Positions 1-8,479 of a stretch of 21,015 bases of DNA are shown here, in pieces (the first letter of the stretch is position 1; each line of letters starts with the position of its first letter). This DNA is from Anaerolineales bacterium. GTDB lineage: Bacteria; Chloroflexota; Anaerolineae; Anaerolineales; UBA4823. Both the position numbers and the translations under genes were made by a program. The stretch covers positions 1 to 21,015 of the forward strand of contig JALHTN010000397.1 in NCBI GenBank assembly GCA_022865865.1, in the 5' to 3' direction. Below the pieces are notes generated by a model. It saw only the letters and a program-made list of their open reading frames with translations. It was not told the origin of the DNA and did no database searches.

Positions 1-2
1 AA

Positions 3-440
3 GCAGCTGCAGGAATCCACCCTGCGAGCATCTATTACAAAACAACCCCTTTCTACCTTGATCAGGCAATGACCTCATTTGGACCTGATGGCGGTATGGT
101 TTCGACATTGAATAATAGTCTCATGTTTCTTCGATTTTTCATGGATGGCAAATTGTTTACCGATCCTTCAACCTTGGAACGGATGAAAAATTGGAGGAAG
201 ATTTTCTTTCCGCTGCAGTATGGGCTCGGTTTGATGCGCCTTAGGATGCCGAAAATCTTTTCTCCCTTTACTGCAAGCCCTGAACTGATCGGTCATTCCG
301 GCGCAACAAGCGCCTTCCTGTTCAAAAGTGATATGGGGGGTTTACTAATCGGGGGTACGCTCAATCAAGTAGATAATCAAGCACGCCCCGTTCGCCTGAT
401 GCTGAAGCTCGTAAATATCATCAACAATGCTTTATCCTGA
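3..440 (+). CDS. Serine hydrolase, beta-lactamase family, C-terminal part (5' truncated)
   Basis: The reading frame is open from base 3, so the gene starts before the window; the ATG at 69 is internal. About 145 residues remain. The stretch GPDGGMVSTLNN followed by a hydrophobic helix (residues LMFLRFF) and the later GHSGATSAF motif fit the C-terminal half of class C beta-lactamase/penicillin-binding-like serine hydrolases. In these the HxG-type motif replaces the KTG triad of the active site. The nucleophile SxxK and the YxN motif would lie upstream, outside the window, so catalytic competence cannot be judged. Family members are hydrolases or peptidases of varied substrate, and true beta-lactamase activity should not be assumed. 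It is convergent with the minus-strand gene ending at 579. Confidence 0.72.
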   Translation, partial: AAAGIHPASIYYKTTPFYLDQAMTSFGPDGGMVSTLNNSLMFLRFFMDGKLFTDPSTLERMKNWRKIFFPLQYGLGLMRLRMPKIFSPFTASPELIGHSGATSAFLFKSDMGGLLIGGTLNQVDNQARPVRLMLKLVNIINNALS

Positions 441-578
441 CCGTTTGAGAAAATGACCAGGTATTCTGGTAACACTGCTATCTTTAGGATTACGCAATCA
501 TATCTTGAGAGTGTGAGTGGTTATCTATGAAAGTCTTGGCAATTGAAAGAGAAGTACCTGGCATACCAGATCAGGAAT

Positions 579-1685
579 TCAGGGCACATCTTCCGACTCA
601 CGGTGGGAACCGAAAGGTCCCTTCACTTTTCCCCATAAGCCCTTCACATGTTTTGCCGCCTCTTGCCTTTCTTCCTTTTTCTCCTCGCCCGTGTAGCGCA
701 TCAGGATCGCCAGGGGGCGTGTGCCTTCGAAATTCTCCATGAGTGTCAGGACCAGCAGCGTGAGCGGCACCGCCAGGAGTGCACCAATCCCACCCAGCAG
801 ATACCCCCATATGAAAAGTCCCACAAACACCACGACCGGCGAGATCTTCAATCTCTGCCCCATGATCTTGGGCTGGATGAAATTCTGTACGCCGCCATTG
901 ATCAAAATATACCCGACCAGCACAATCAGCGCGGTCTGCAGGCCATACTGGGCATAAGCCATAAGAACCGGGGGAATCAAAGCAATGATGAAACCGATCG
1001 AGGGGATGTAGCCCATGAACCAGGCCAGCAATCCCCACAGCAGGGCGTAATCCACTCCCAGGATCAACAGAAAGATGGTATTGCCGAACCCCACCAGGAA
1101 GTTGATCCCGGTCAGGATGGTTAAATAACGGCGGACATCCCCGGTAAGCGTGCTGATCCGGCTGATTATCGGTGCCCGCGGGTCCAGGCCCATGCGCACC
1201 GCTCCTGGAAGTGCCATCGCCGCGCTGATCATGAAAAAGAAAATGAACAAGGCCATCCCAAATTGGACCAGCAGGTCCAGAACAGATGTAATCACACCTT
1301 GAGCAACCGGACCAAATTGGATGGTTAATTGGCTCGCGGTTTCAGGTGTGGTTGCCTCGGGGGGCATTTCCTCAGTGGCGGTGACCGCAGCTTCGGCCAT
1401 GTAAGCGGGCAGTTCGGTGGACAGCTTGGTGACCGAGAAAAAGACGGTAAAGATGACCAGCCCCAATAACAACACCACCGCCAGGATGGTCAGTACCAGC
1501 GCCAGCCAACCGGGCATACCTTTCTTGGTGAGCCGGCCTGGGATGGGCAGCACGGTGATGGTAATCACCACCGCCAGCAAGATTGGGTTGATGATCGATG
1601 CTGTCCCGCGGATTCCGAACAGAATCACAAAGATGCTGGCGAGACCAACCATGTAAATCACTAACCGACCAGATTGATTATTCAT
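579..1685 (-). CDS. AI-2E/PerM-family (UPF0118) membrane transporter
   Basis: This 368-residue polytopic membrane protein has hydrophobic helices at both ends and a long hydrophilic segment at about residues 90-125, the usual plan of the AI-2E exporter/PerM superfamily. The C-terminal half carries the family-typical run with GYIPSIGFIIALIPPV, NGGVQNFIQPKIMG and a glycine-rich LGGIGALLAVPL. Family members include TqsA (AI-2 export) and Na+/H+ antiporter-like proteins, so the substrate is unknown. The tail after about residue 330 is strongly charged (EEKKEERQEAAKHVKG) and probably cytoplasmic. ATG 1685 has GGAG about 10 bases upstream. It is the last gene of the minus-strand transporter run, 39 bases after the ClC gene. 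Confidence 0.85.
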   Translation of the reverse strand: MNNQSGRLVIYMVGLASIFVILFGIRGTASIINPILLAVVITITVLPIPGRLTKKGMPGWLALVLTILAVVLLLGLVIFTVFFSVTKLSTELPAYMAEAAVTATEEMPPEATTPETASQLTIQFGPVAQGVITSVLDLLVQFGMALFIFFFMISAAMALPGAVRMGLDPRAPIISRISTLTGDVRRYLTILTGINFLVGFGNTIFLLILGVDYALLWGLLAWFMGYIPSIGFIIALIPPVLMAYAQYGLQTALIVLVGYILINGGVQNFIQPKIMGQRLKISPVVVFVGLFIWGYLLGGIGALLAVPLTLLVLTLMENFEGTRPLAILMRYTGEEKKEERQEAAKHVKGLWGKVKGPFGSHRESEDVP

Positions 1686-1724
1686 TTCATCATAGCTCCA
1701 TTTATTGCGGGTCCATTCCGAAAC

Positions 1725-3050
1725 TCAGCCACCGGCTTTGGGTTTCGACGAAAGATACACATCTCTTCTCTTTTCGGATGCCTGGTACATGGCCCGCCGG
1801 GCGTTACCCGCTTCCAGGAGAGTGGCGCTCAAGAAACCAGTGAAGGCAGCTATCGTGCTGATAGGCATCAAAGCAGGGTTGCTCAACATCAGCATGAGCA
1901 GGATCACCGTGAACGGCATGCGCATGATCGCTCCGCCAATGCCTGCCATCATGCCCACGATCGCCACGCTGAGCGGGATGAACGGGAAGACCAGGTGAAT
2001 ACCATAGCCCAACGATCCGGCGGAAAACAACAGCGGGAACACAAAGCCACCCGGAAACCCGCTGCTCAGGCAGATGCTCAGGGTGAAGAGCTTGAAAATC
2101 GCCAGCAGCAGCAGCATGGCAGCGCCGATCTGTGCGCCTTCCACAAGGATCGTCTCCAGTTCTGCTTCGCCGGAATGCAGCGTCAGCGGAAGCCAGGCGC
2201 CGACCAGTCCAAAGATCAACCCACCAACCACCGGTTTCAGCAGGGGGTTGCGGTCTAACGGCTTTACCAGGCGGGTGACGGTTTGGTAGATGATTTTGAA
2301 CAGGAAGGCCATCCCCAGGCCCACCAGGCCTAAAATCACTGCGTACAGCAGATGCACCCACAAAAAGCCGTCATAGGGCGGGAAGGGCAGGGCTAGATTT
2401 GGCAAGATCGCGGTGAGATTGAACACTACCTGTGCGCCAATCAGCGCGGCCACAGTAGCGGCGATCATGTTGGCGTAGATCGGATAGGTCAGCGAGCCGG
2501 TGAATTCCATGGACATGAATGCCCCACCAAGAGGTGTCCCCAAAAAACCGCCAAATGCCGCCGCAATGCCGGATAGAGTCATGATGCGCGACTTTTCCAG
2601 GGACAGGTTGAGGCGCTGTGAAAACCAGCTTCCAAAGGCTGCACCCATGTGCCCCAGAGGACCCTCCGGACCCAGGCTGGCGCCGCTGATCAATCCGACC
2701 AGCGCCGTCACTACTAAACCCGGCACACCGCTATACGGCACCCGCCCTGATTCCATTTCCTTCTGAAGCGACTCTCCGTGCCGCACTCCAAGATAGCGCA
2801 GGCCCAGGCCAACCAGCAGCCCGCCGAGCGTGGCGACCATGATGGTATAGACCGGTCGGGAGATGTTCAAAGTGTCTGGAAATGTCTCCCATACCAGACT
2901 CGTGCCTCCTTTGTATAACACCAGGTAGATCAATGTCAGCAATGCAACCGGGACGGCCATCACGGCAATCCACAGTACGAGCCGGATGTAATCTGAACTG
3001 CCGAGTATTTCGCTGTCCTTCATGATCTTATCTCCCTTTATATCGCTCAT
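1725..3050 (-). CDS. ClC-family chloride channel-like protein
   Basis: This 441-residue ClC protein carries all three anion-path signatures. They are YSGVPG (Ser about 107 of this form), GPEGPLG (gating Glu about 129) and GFPGGFVFP (residues 331-339). The segment equivalent to the FNAPLAG...EE helix of E. coli ClcA reads GTPLGGAFMSMEF. The external Glu of that pair is kept but the 'proton glutamate' position is Phe, as expected of channels rather than H+/Cl- exchangers (inference from alignment by eye). There is no CBS domain. Start choice: ATG 3050 has GGAGG nine bases upstream. ATG 3023 (MKDSEIL) also has GGAG, and ATG 3086 would overlap the upstream small gene. It sits between the CxxC small protein and the AI-2E-family gene. 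Confidence 0.88.
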   Translation of the reverse strand: MSDIKGDKIMKDSEILGSSDYIRLVLWIAVMAVPVALLTLIYLVLYKGGTSLVWETFPDTLNISRPVYTIMVATLGGLLVGLGLRYLGVRHGESLQKEMESGRVPYSGVPGLVVTALVGLISGASLGPEGPLGHMGAAFGSWFSQRLNLSLEKSRIMTLSGIAAAFGGFLGTPLGGAFMSMEFTGSLTYPIYANMIAATVAALIGAQVVFNLTAILPNLALPFPPYDGFLWVHLLYAVILGLVGLGMAFLFKIIYQTVTRLVKPLDRNPLLKPVVGGLIFGLVGAWLPLTLHSGEAELETILVEGAQIGAAMLLLLAIFKLFTLSICLSSGFPGGFVFPLLFSAGSLGYGIHLVFPFIPLSVAIVGMMAGIGGAIMRMPFTVILLMLMLSNPALMPISTIAAFTGFLSATLLEAGNARRAMYQASEKRRDVYLSSKPKAGG

Positions 3051-3066
3051 AGTCTGGATCCTCCGA

Positions 3067-3240
3067 TCACCCGCCCAACAGACCACCTAAACCGCCGCCA
3101 ACAGGCAGGGTCAGGTATTGTTGATCCAGCGACACCCCACCACAGAAGGCTATGGCGGTGGTCCCCAGCTTGATCGCATAGCCGTTACCCGGCGCATAGT
3201 TACTGTTGCAGGTATGACAAACCGGTGCGCAGATGCTCAT
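3067..3240 (-). CDS. Small CxxC protein, 57 residues, unknown function
   Basis: A short frame starts at ATG 3240, whose ATGA overlaps the TGA stop of the DUF2254 gene, the arrangement of translational coupling. GAAGG lies just upstream. The product begins MSICAPVCHTCNSNY, with a CxxC pair, an earlier Cys at position 4 and a later FCGG, and ends in a glycine-rich tail GGGLGGLLGG. Four cysteines in 57 residues suggest a metal site or disulfides. No family is recognised. The longer frame up to 3534 is rejected because it runs through the DUF2254 gene on the same strand. The ClC gene follows at once. Confidence 0.5.
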   Translation of the reverse strand: MSICAPVCHTCNSNYAPGNGYAIKLGTTAIAFCGGVSLDQQYLTLPVGGGLGGLLGG

Positions 3241-4598
3241 GGTTCGCCTTCGAAACTTATTTCGGCCAATTTCGTTTGCAGGGTCTCGCCGCGCCGCTGG
3301 ATGCGCTGCCGGTCCTGCTCGATCAAGGCGCCGGCCTGGCTTTCCGCCTGGATCAAACTTACGTGACGAAGCAGCTCCTGGCGCGCCTCGGGCGAACCTG
3401 CCTCCTGGCCAACAGCATCGATCACCTCCAGCATGTGCTGCAGGAGGCTGGCATTGTCGCAGCTGCAATGGCGCAGCATATCGAAGGCGGTGCTGAGCAG
3501 CTCTGCGAATGTAACCGGCTCCAAAATAAGGCATAACCTGCCATCCAGGTCGTAGAAACGAGAGCCTTTCTCACCCTGCCGGATAAACATCGCCAGACCT
3601 TCACCGATATAATCCAGGCAGGTCATGGCTGTGAAAGGGTCATTGATCGCCGGAGACATGGCGCGTACCGCCATTTCGACCAGCTGGTTGACCGCATAGG
3701 CAACATCCTGGGTGGGTGTGCGTCCGTTTCCAATCTGGAAAGCGTGACGGATTTGTCGATCCAGTTCCTTATTAACCAGACCAGCGGGCCAGACCAGGGC
3801 AACAGCCATATCACGCTGGATAAATTGACCCGGTTTGCGCAGCAGGCGGATGACCAGGTTCTTTTCCTGGGCCAGGGTCAGCATGATCTCCGGATCGATG
3901 TACTGGATGTAACCGGTCCTCCTCACCTGCACCGCATAGCCGTCTGTCTCCACCAGGCTGCCGGGGCGGTTTTCAAATCCGCCATCACCATCATCGCCAC
4001 TGGTGACTTCATCCGGGATCTCCGCGCTGACCACCTCCCGCAGTTCTGCACCCGCCGCCGCGGCGATATTGGGGGCTTGCAGCATGGTGCTGATATGCTG
4101 GACGAGCAAGATCAGCGAGGAAAAGCTCCCCAGCATCAAGAGCAATCCAACCGTGGTAGTAACTTGAGGTCCTTGTGGTTCTACCACGACCGGAGGGATG
4201 GAAAGAGCAGCTGCCAGACAATAGACAAATGTAGCCACAAACATGCCCAGAACGAGCTGGGTGGTGCGATCGCCCAGGAAGACGCGCAGCAAGCGAGAGC
4301 CATACTGCGCCGCTACGGTTGAAAGCGGCAGAGTGAGCAGTGTGAAGACCACTCCAGCAGTTGCCAGGGTGGTGGTGGCTATGCCCAGCAGCAGAGTGCG
4401 CAGTTCACCGCGAGTGCTCGAGAGAACGAGATGGGTGTCCTGCAAGGTTTCATTGGGGATGCGTAAATCTACCCAATACATCGCCCAGGCCAGCAGGATC
4501 GCTCCCAGGGACATGACCAGCGGGGCGAACCAAAAGCTCACCTTCAAGCGATCCCATCTGTAACGGGCTGAGACTCTTCTCATTTTTCGGGTTTTCAT
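3237..4598 (-). CDS. DUF2254 family membrane protein
   Basis: The protein has about 453 residues. It has two N-terminal membrane helices, a central pair in the TTLATAGVVFTLLTLPLSTV and VLGMFVATFVYCLAAAL areas, then a soluble C-terminal half. Recognisable DUF2254 blocks are QYGSRLLRVFLGDRTTQ, the RTGYIQYID and RPGQFIQRD strands, and VEMAVRAMSPAINDPFTAM. The function of the family is unknown. Start is uncertain: ATG 4598 (MKTRKMRR) gives a normal positively charged N-terminus, but a TTG at 4631 overlaps the upstream gene's TGA (TTGA) and could be a coupled start. It overlaps the downstream small CxxC gene by ATGA, so the three are probably co-transcribed. Confidence 0.85.
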   Translation of the reverse strand: MKTRKMRRVSARYRWDRLKVSFWFAPLVMSLGAILLAWAMYWVDLRIPNETLQDTHLVLSSTRGELRTLLLGIATTTLATAGVVFTLLTLPLSTVAAQYGSRLLRVFLGDRTTQLVLGMFVATFVYCLAAALSIPPVVVEPQGPQVTTTVGLLLMLGSFSSLILLVQHISTMLQAPNIAAAAGAELREVVSAEIPDEVTSGDDGDGGFENRPGSLVETDGYAVQVRRTGYIQYIDPEIMLTLAQEKNLVIRLLRKPGQFIQRDMAVALVWPAGLVNKELDRQIRHAFQIGNGRTPTQDVAYAVNQLVEMAVRAMSPAINDPFTAMTCLDYIGEGLAMFIRQGEKGSRFYDLDGRLCLILEPVTFAELLSTAFDMLRHCSCDNASLLQHMLEVIDAVGQEAGSPEARQELLRHVSLIQAESQAGALIEQDRQRIQRRGETLQTKLAEISFEGEP

Positions 4599-4627
4599 GG
4601 CAGGTTTTGGGCATCCAATGCCCGCTA

Positions 4628-5308
4628 TCAATTCTCGTCCAATGCATCCATACCTGGTTCACGGAGGTTCAGGATCAGGAAGTAAACGCTGACCACCAGC
4701 ACCCAGATTGGTAAGATCAGGGTCACCCACAGGGAATAACTGATGCTCAGCAGCAGCACCAGCGCCAGGGCGTAGGTCAGAATAGCCCAACCGCGCCGCA
4801 TCAATCCGGTGCGGAGCCAGATGGTGCCCAGGGAGATCATGAACACTCCCGCCATGCGAATGGCGTACACATTGATGGTTTCATACATCACCGCTCGACT
4901 ATAGGTGAACACGCCGCTTTCTACCAGGGTACTCGGTGCGATCATGTAGCTGCTCAGCAGCCCGCCTGCCTGGGCTGCACTGGCGAAGGTTAAGGCCAGA
5001 AACAGCAAGCCGCTGCCCAGGAATACGGTCGCAAAGAGGCGGTCTTCCAGGTCACCGAGACGGTCGCGAATCACACCGATGAACCACAGAAAGGCGATCC
5101 CGGCGTAAGGCATCAGGTTCAACGCCAGAGCAACTGTTCTTGAATTGGTTTGCAGCCAGGCGCTTTCAACCGCTGGGTCTGCAGGAATCGAGATGCGGAT
5201 GAGCGCCAGGCTCGCGCCGTAAAGCAAGGCGAAGAGAATTCCGGCAATTGCCGCGGCGCGCGGTGTTTTGAGCTTCCTGCGAGTCGATAAGGTTTGTGCA
5301 TCCGTCAT
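4628..5308 (-). CDS. Polytopic membrane protein of unknown family, 226 residues
   Basis: The family is not recognised. The sequence shows about six hydrophobic helices: one near residues 20-40, one near 58-75, one near 90-112, one near 145-162, and two closely spaced near 170-215. A basic N-terminal tail (STRRKLKTPR) suggests a cytoplasmic N-terminus by the positive-inside rule, and an acidic tail (DALDEN) ends the protein. ATG 5308 has a strong GGAGG five bases upstream. Its stop touches the next gene (DUF2254) and its start is 38 bases after the SulP gene, so it belongs to the same operon. Its role is probably linked to the DUF2254 protein, but this is inference. Confidence 0.7.
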   Translation of the reverse strand: MTDAQTLSTRRKLKTPRAAAIAGILFALLYGASLALIRISIPADPAVESAWLQTNSRTVALALNLMPYAGIAFLWFIGVIRDRLGDLEDRLFATVFLGSGLLFLALTFASAAQAGGLLSSYMIAPSTLVESGVFTYSRAVMYETINVYAIRMAGVFMISLGTIWLRTGLMRRGWAILTYALALVLLLSISYSLWVTLILPIWVLVVSVYFLILNLREPGMDALDEN

Positions 5309-5346
5309 TGCTGCCTCCTATCTGGGTAAACGTTTCACCGGGGAGT

Positions 5347-7059
5347 CTATGTGCTACTAAAGCGCGCGTGATACGCCGTCACCGCGGCGCGCACCGATGG
5401 ATAGATGTTTTCCTTGCCGATGCGGGTCGTCAGTCCCGTCACCAGCAAGAGATCACGCAGCGGTTTATTCGCACGCGCAATCCACAATTCAACGCCGAGT
5501 CGCTCCAGGTCCGCATCCAGATTCTCCAGAGCCTCCGCCGCCGTCGAATCGAAATCACTGATCGCTTCCGCGTCGAAAATGACACATTTCAATCCCGCGC
5601 CGGCATTGGCGACAAGTTCTTCCAGTCGCTCGCTAAAAAACGCCGCGTTGGCAAACACCAGCGGCGCATCAAAACGATACACGATCAGTCCCGGCTCGGT
5701 CAGCGCCGTCTCTTTGTCGGCGACGCCGCGATACACCGTGCCGCCAGCCGCGTCCACATCGTCCAGCAGCGCATCGTGCGGTCGCGAGATGTGATAGATG
5801 ACGTTGATCAGCGACAGCATCACTGCCACGAGGATGCCCTGCAGGATGCCCACGGTGAGCACACCGAACGCGGTCACTACCGCCAGCCAAAACTCGGCGT
5901 GATTCACACGCCGTAATAAGCGAAACGTTGCCACGTCAAGCAACCCGAATGAGGCGATGATAATGATGGCGCCCAACACGACGGTGGGCAGCGGCGCCAG
6001 CAGCGGTGTGAAAAAGAGCAGGAAGATGATGATAAGTGCTGCAGCAATAAGTCCAACCCACTGCGATTTGCCGCCCATCTGATCGGCGACGGTTGTGCGC
6101 GAGGCGCTGGTCGCAGCGGGAAATCCTGCCAGGAAACCAGCCCCGATATTGGCCATGCCGATGGCAACGAATTCTTGATTGGCGTCAATCTTCTGGCCTT
6201 GTCTCGCCGCAAAGACGCGCGCCGTGAGGACTTCATCGGCGTAGATCAGGATCGTGAGTGCCAGGGCGGCGGGCAGAAGTGCAAAGATATCTTGAAGGCT
6301 GACCGCCGGGATCGTCAGCTGCGGCAGTCCAGCCGGCACCGCGCCGACGATCGCCACGCCATTGGCCTGCAGGTCAAACACGGCAGAGAGGACAATAGCA
6401 AAGACAACAACGATCAGCGGGCCGGGCAGCTTACGATTCACGCGACGTATGGTGAACAGTACAGCCATGCTGACGGCGCCAATGGCGACGGTGATCAGGT
6501 GCGCTTCTTCGAGGCGGCTGATGAGTTCAAAAACCTGCCGGAAGAATTGGTCGCTCTCGAGCTTGATGCCGAACATCTTACCCAATTGGCTGCCGATGAC
6601 AATCAACGTCGTGCCAAATATGTAGCCGACCAGAATCGGCTTGGACAAAAAGTCGGTGATGAACCCCAGCCGCGCCAGGCGGGCGAGCAGCGCCAGGACG
6701 CCGACCAGGATGGCGGCCAGTGCGGCCAGGGCGGCATAACGCAGGGGGTCGCCACCTGCCAGTGGAGCAATGGCCGCGGCGGTCATGATGGCAGTCGTCG
6801 CTTCCGGCCCCGTGACAAGCTGTTTGGAGGTGCCAAAGAGGGCGTACATCACCATCGCGCCGAGGGCAACATACAGCCCCGCGACGGGAGTGACGCCGGC
6901 GAGATCGCCATAGGCCATCGCCGACGGCACGAGCACCGCGAAGACGGTGACCGCCACAATGAGTTCAGTGCGCAGCTGCGCGGGATTCACGCCACTAAAG
7001 AGGGCGAGACCGGGAATGAATCGTGCAATGCCGTTGGAAGGCGGGGTTGGATTATTCAT
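5347..7059 (-). CDS. SulP-family anion permease with STAS domain
   Basis: This is a full-length 570-residue SLC26/SulP protein. The N-terminal signature region reads VPSAMAYGDLAGVTPVAGLY, followed by FGTSKQLVTGPEA, about 12-14 membrane helices, and the conserved GFPAATSASRTTVADQMGGKSQ in the second repeat. From about residue 445 a C-terminal STAS domain follows, with the typical VIFDAEAISDFDSTAAEAL loop. Family members carry sulfate, bicarbonate or other anions; the substrate cannot be read from the sequence. ATG 7059 has AGAGG seven bases upstream. It lies 24 bases after the SulP/ClC chimera and 38 before the 226-residue membrane protein. Confidence 0.92.
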   Translation of the reverse strand: MNNPTPPSNGIARFIPGLALFSGVNPAQLRTELIVAVTVFAVLVPSAMAYGDLAGVTPVAGLYVALGAMVMYALFGTSKQLVTGPEATTAIMTAAAIAPLAGGDPLRYAALAALAAILVGVLALLARLARLGFITDFLSKPILVGYIFGTTLIVIGSQLGKMFGIKLESDQFFRQVFELISRLEEAHLITVAIGAVSMAVLFTIRRVNRKLPGPLIVVVFAIVLSAVFDLQANGVAIVGAVPAGLPQLTIPAVSLQDIFALLPAALALTILIYADEVLTARVFAARQGQKIDANQEFVAIGMANIGAGFLAGFPAATSASRTTVADQMGGKSQWVGLIAAALIIIFLLFFTPLLAPLPTVVLGAIIIIASFGLLDVATFRLLRRVNHAEFWLAVVTAFGVLTVGILQGILVAVMLSLINVIYHISRPHDALLDDVDAAGGTVYRGVADKETALTEPGLIVYRFDAPLVFANAAFFSERLEELVANAGAGLKCVIFDAEAISDFDSTAAEALENLDADLERLGVELWIARANKPLRDLLLVTGLTTRIGKENIYPSVRAAVTAYHARFSST

Positions 7060-7083
7060 TCCTCATCCTCTGTATATTTTGCG

Positions 7084-7479
7084 TTACTCTGTAGCCGGGA
7101 GAGATTCCGTCTGGCTTGCGAGGCGGCGAGCGGCGCGCAGTGCCAGCAGCGCGGTCAGCAAGGCGCTTACAACCACGGCCACGGCAATCACGGGCGCGGT
7201 CTCTTTCTGCACCAGCACCAGCGTAAAGAGTGCCGCAAACAGTGGCGCCTTCAATGCTGCCACGAGCGCGCCCGCCATCGTCGCCGCATAGAAGGCGGTC
7301 TGGGGCGGCACCCCGGCGATCTGGGCGTAGGCCATGCCCTCGGGGATCAATAAGGCCACAACCGTTAAACCAGCAATCAGATCAGTGCGCAGCCAGGGGC
7401 GATGATAGTTGGGCAGCCAGCTCATGATAGGCAGGTAACGAAGCAGGAGATTCGGTTGCGGTTGTTTTTTATTCTCCAT
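7084..7479 (-). CDS. Short chimera: SulP N-terminus joined to ClC-like C-terminal helix segment
   Basis: The product has 131 residues. Residues 1-64 are a good SulP N-terminus (LRTDLIAGLTVVALLIPEGM, then AYAQIAGVPPQTAFYA). At that point a real SulP would continue into its second helix and GTS motif. Instead residues 66-117 (AGALVAALKAPLFAALFTLV, then a run of Val/Ala/Leu) resemble the last helices of ClC proteins, where a (R/K)APL motif is typical. The frame is uninterrupted, so it may be expressed, but neither transporter fold can form. The best reading is an in-frame deletion fusion of neighbouring sulP and clc genes, now a remnant or a small membrane protein. It has no ribosome binding site; a possible promoter (7494-7522) puts transcription start a few bases before the ATG. 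Confidence 0.6.
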   Translation of the reverse strand: MENKKQPQPNLLLRYLPIMSWLPNYHRPWLRTDLIAGLTVVALLIPEGMAYAQIAGVPPQTAFYAATMAGALVAALKAPLFAALFTLVLVQKETAPVIAVAVVVSALLTALLALRAARRLASQTESLPATE

Positions 7480-7493
7480 AGTTATTTCAGCTT

Positions 7494-7522
7494 ATTATCA
7501 TCAATTGGGCTCAAGGGCACAA
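7494..7522 (-). promoter_or_regulatory. Possible promoter before the SulP/ClC chimera
   Basis: On the minus strand TTGTGC is followed by a 17-base spacer and GATAAT, which ends 14 bases before ATG 7479. The match to the sigma-70 consensus is moderate. It lies just after the BASS gene stop, so it would be an internal operon promoter. Confidence 0.33.
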
Positions 7523-7539
7523 TAGCCAATACAACACAA

Positions 7540-8409
7540 TCAGGCTGCGGCCTCGCTTGCTGCTGCCTCGCTGCGTTTGCCCAACCAGCGCGCGGTCGGG
7601 ATCAAGATCAGCGGCAAGATGATGGAAGCCACCAGCACAAACGGGAGCGTCATTGTGCCGGAAAAATTAAGGCTGGTGACCAGGATGGCAGCAGCCACGT
7701 TGCGCTGTGCCGTACCCAGTCCCAGCACGCTGCGGATGGCCGCATCACGGCCACCCATGACGAACCCAATTAACAGCGATCCGACGACGAAAATAACCAA
7801 TGCCAGGAAGCCGTTCGATCCGATCAGGTCGATGATATTGGAGATGTTCAACCCCAGCCCGGTCACCAGCAAGAGGAGCAGCGCAACACCGGACACCTTG
7901 TTCATCACCAGCGCCCAGTGCTGGGCACCCTCGACCGAGTGCGACCTGTACATAAGGCCGAGCACGATGGGGATGAGCATGGTCATGATCAGTGACTTGG
8001 CAATATCCCAGCCATTCACCGCCGCGCCCGGCAACAGCAGGGGCAGGACAATCGGCACGTAAAAGATGGTCACGACCATCAGCAGGAACATCAGCCCAAC
8101 GCCCAGGGAGAGGTCTCCTTGCGCAGCCTGCACCTCTTTGACCAGGAATGGCGCACCCGCTACAGTAGACAGCACGATCAGCCCGATCTGCAGCGTCTCG
8201 TCGAGCGGGATCACCAGGGTGATCCCGTAGGCAAGCAGCGGCACCAGCAAAAAGTTTGCCAGCAGCGCCAGGACCACCAGGCGTGCGTTTTTCAAGGGTT
8301 GGAGAATCTGAGCCACGGTCAGACTCAATCCCGTCGCCAGCATGCTGCCGACGACAAATAATAAACCGGACAAGGCCGCGATGGCTGAAAAAAACTCATT
8401 TAGGGTCAT
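7540..8409 (-). CDS. Bile acid:sodium symporter (BASS) family transporter
   Basis: This 289-residue protein has about nine or ten hydrophobic helices. It carries BASS-like features: a VGSMLATGLSL first helix, the paired-helix region STVAGAPFLVKE with Pro/Gly breaks, and the second-repeat segment GLGTAQRNVAAAILVTS, equivalent to the family's GxxxxRN. Substrates in the family range from bile acids to pantoate, pyruvate and sulfur-containing anions, so the substrate is open. Start: ATG 8409 has AGGAGA about seven bases upstream. The 45 residues that the frame could add upstream are not transporter-like and read through a hairpin-rich leader. It is the first gene of the transporter run. Confidence 0.83.
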   Translation of the reverse strand: MTLNEFFSAIAALSGLLFVVGSMLATGLSLTVAQILQPLKNARLVVLALLANFLLVPLLAYGITLVIPLDETLQIGLIVLSTVAGAPFLVKEVQAAQGDLSLGVGLMFLLMVVTIFYVPIVLPLLLPGAAVNGWDIAKSLIMTMLIPIVLGLMYRSHSVEGAQHWALVMNKVSGVALLLLLVTGLGLNISNIIDLIGSNGFLALVIFVVGSLLIGFVMGGRDAAIRSVLGLGTAQRNVAAAILVTSLNFSGTMTLPFVLVASIILPLILIPTARWLGKRSEAAASEAAA

Positions 8410-8422
8410 ATTTTGTCTCCTG

Positions 8423-8479
8423 CCCGCGAACCGCGGGTTGTACTTGATTTGCGCATTGCAAGCCCGATAGGGGCTTGCA
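8423..8479 (-). promoter_or_regulatory. Structured leader of the BASS gene: two strong hairpins
   Basis: Two perfect inverted repeats lie between the rhodanese stop and the BASS start. One is TGCAAGCCC / GGGCTTGCA (8457-8465 with 8471-8479, 5-base loop). The other is CCCGCG / CGCGGG (8423-8428 with 8432-8437, 3-base loop). The second ends a few bases before the AGGAGA of the BASS gene, so it could affect its translation. Neither is followed by a T-run, so they are not ordinary terminators. I do not recognise a known riboswitch class. Confidence 0.4.

Noticed and set aside
441..578. Terminator between the serine hydrolase and AI-2E-family genes
   Set aside because: Only a 5-bp stem (ACCAG/CTGGT) without a T-run is present; insufficient support.
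1674..2258. 194-residue plus-strand frame
   Set aside because: Antisense to the ClC gene, His/Gln/Arg-rich, no domain, no ribosome binding site of note.
3067..3534. 155-residue minus-strand frame starting at 3534
   Set aside because: It lies inside the DUF2254 gene on the same strand in another frame; only the part from ATG 3240 has a coupled start and its own room.
6175..7353. 392-residue plus-strand frame
   Set aside because: It is antisense to SulP and the chimera, very rich in Arg/Gln/His, with no family signature; a mirror of GC-rich codons.
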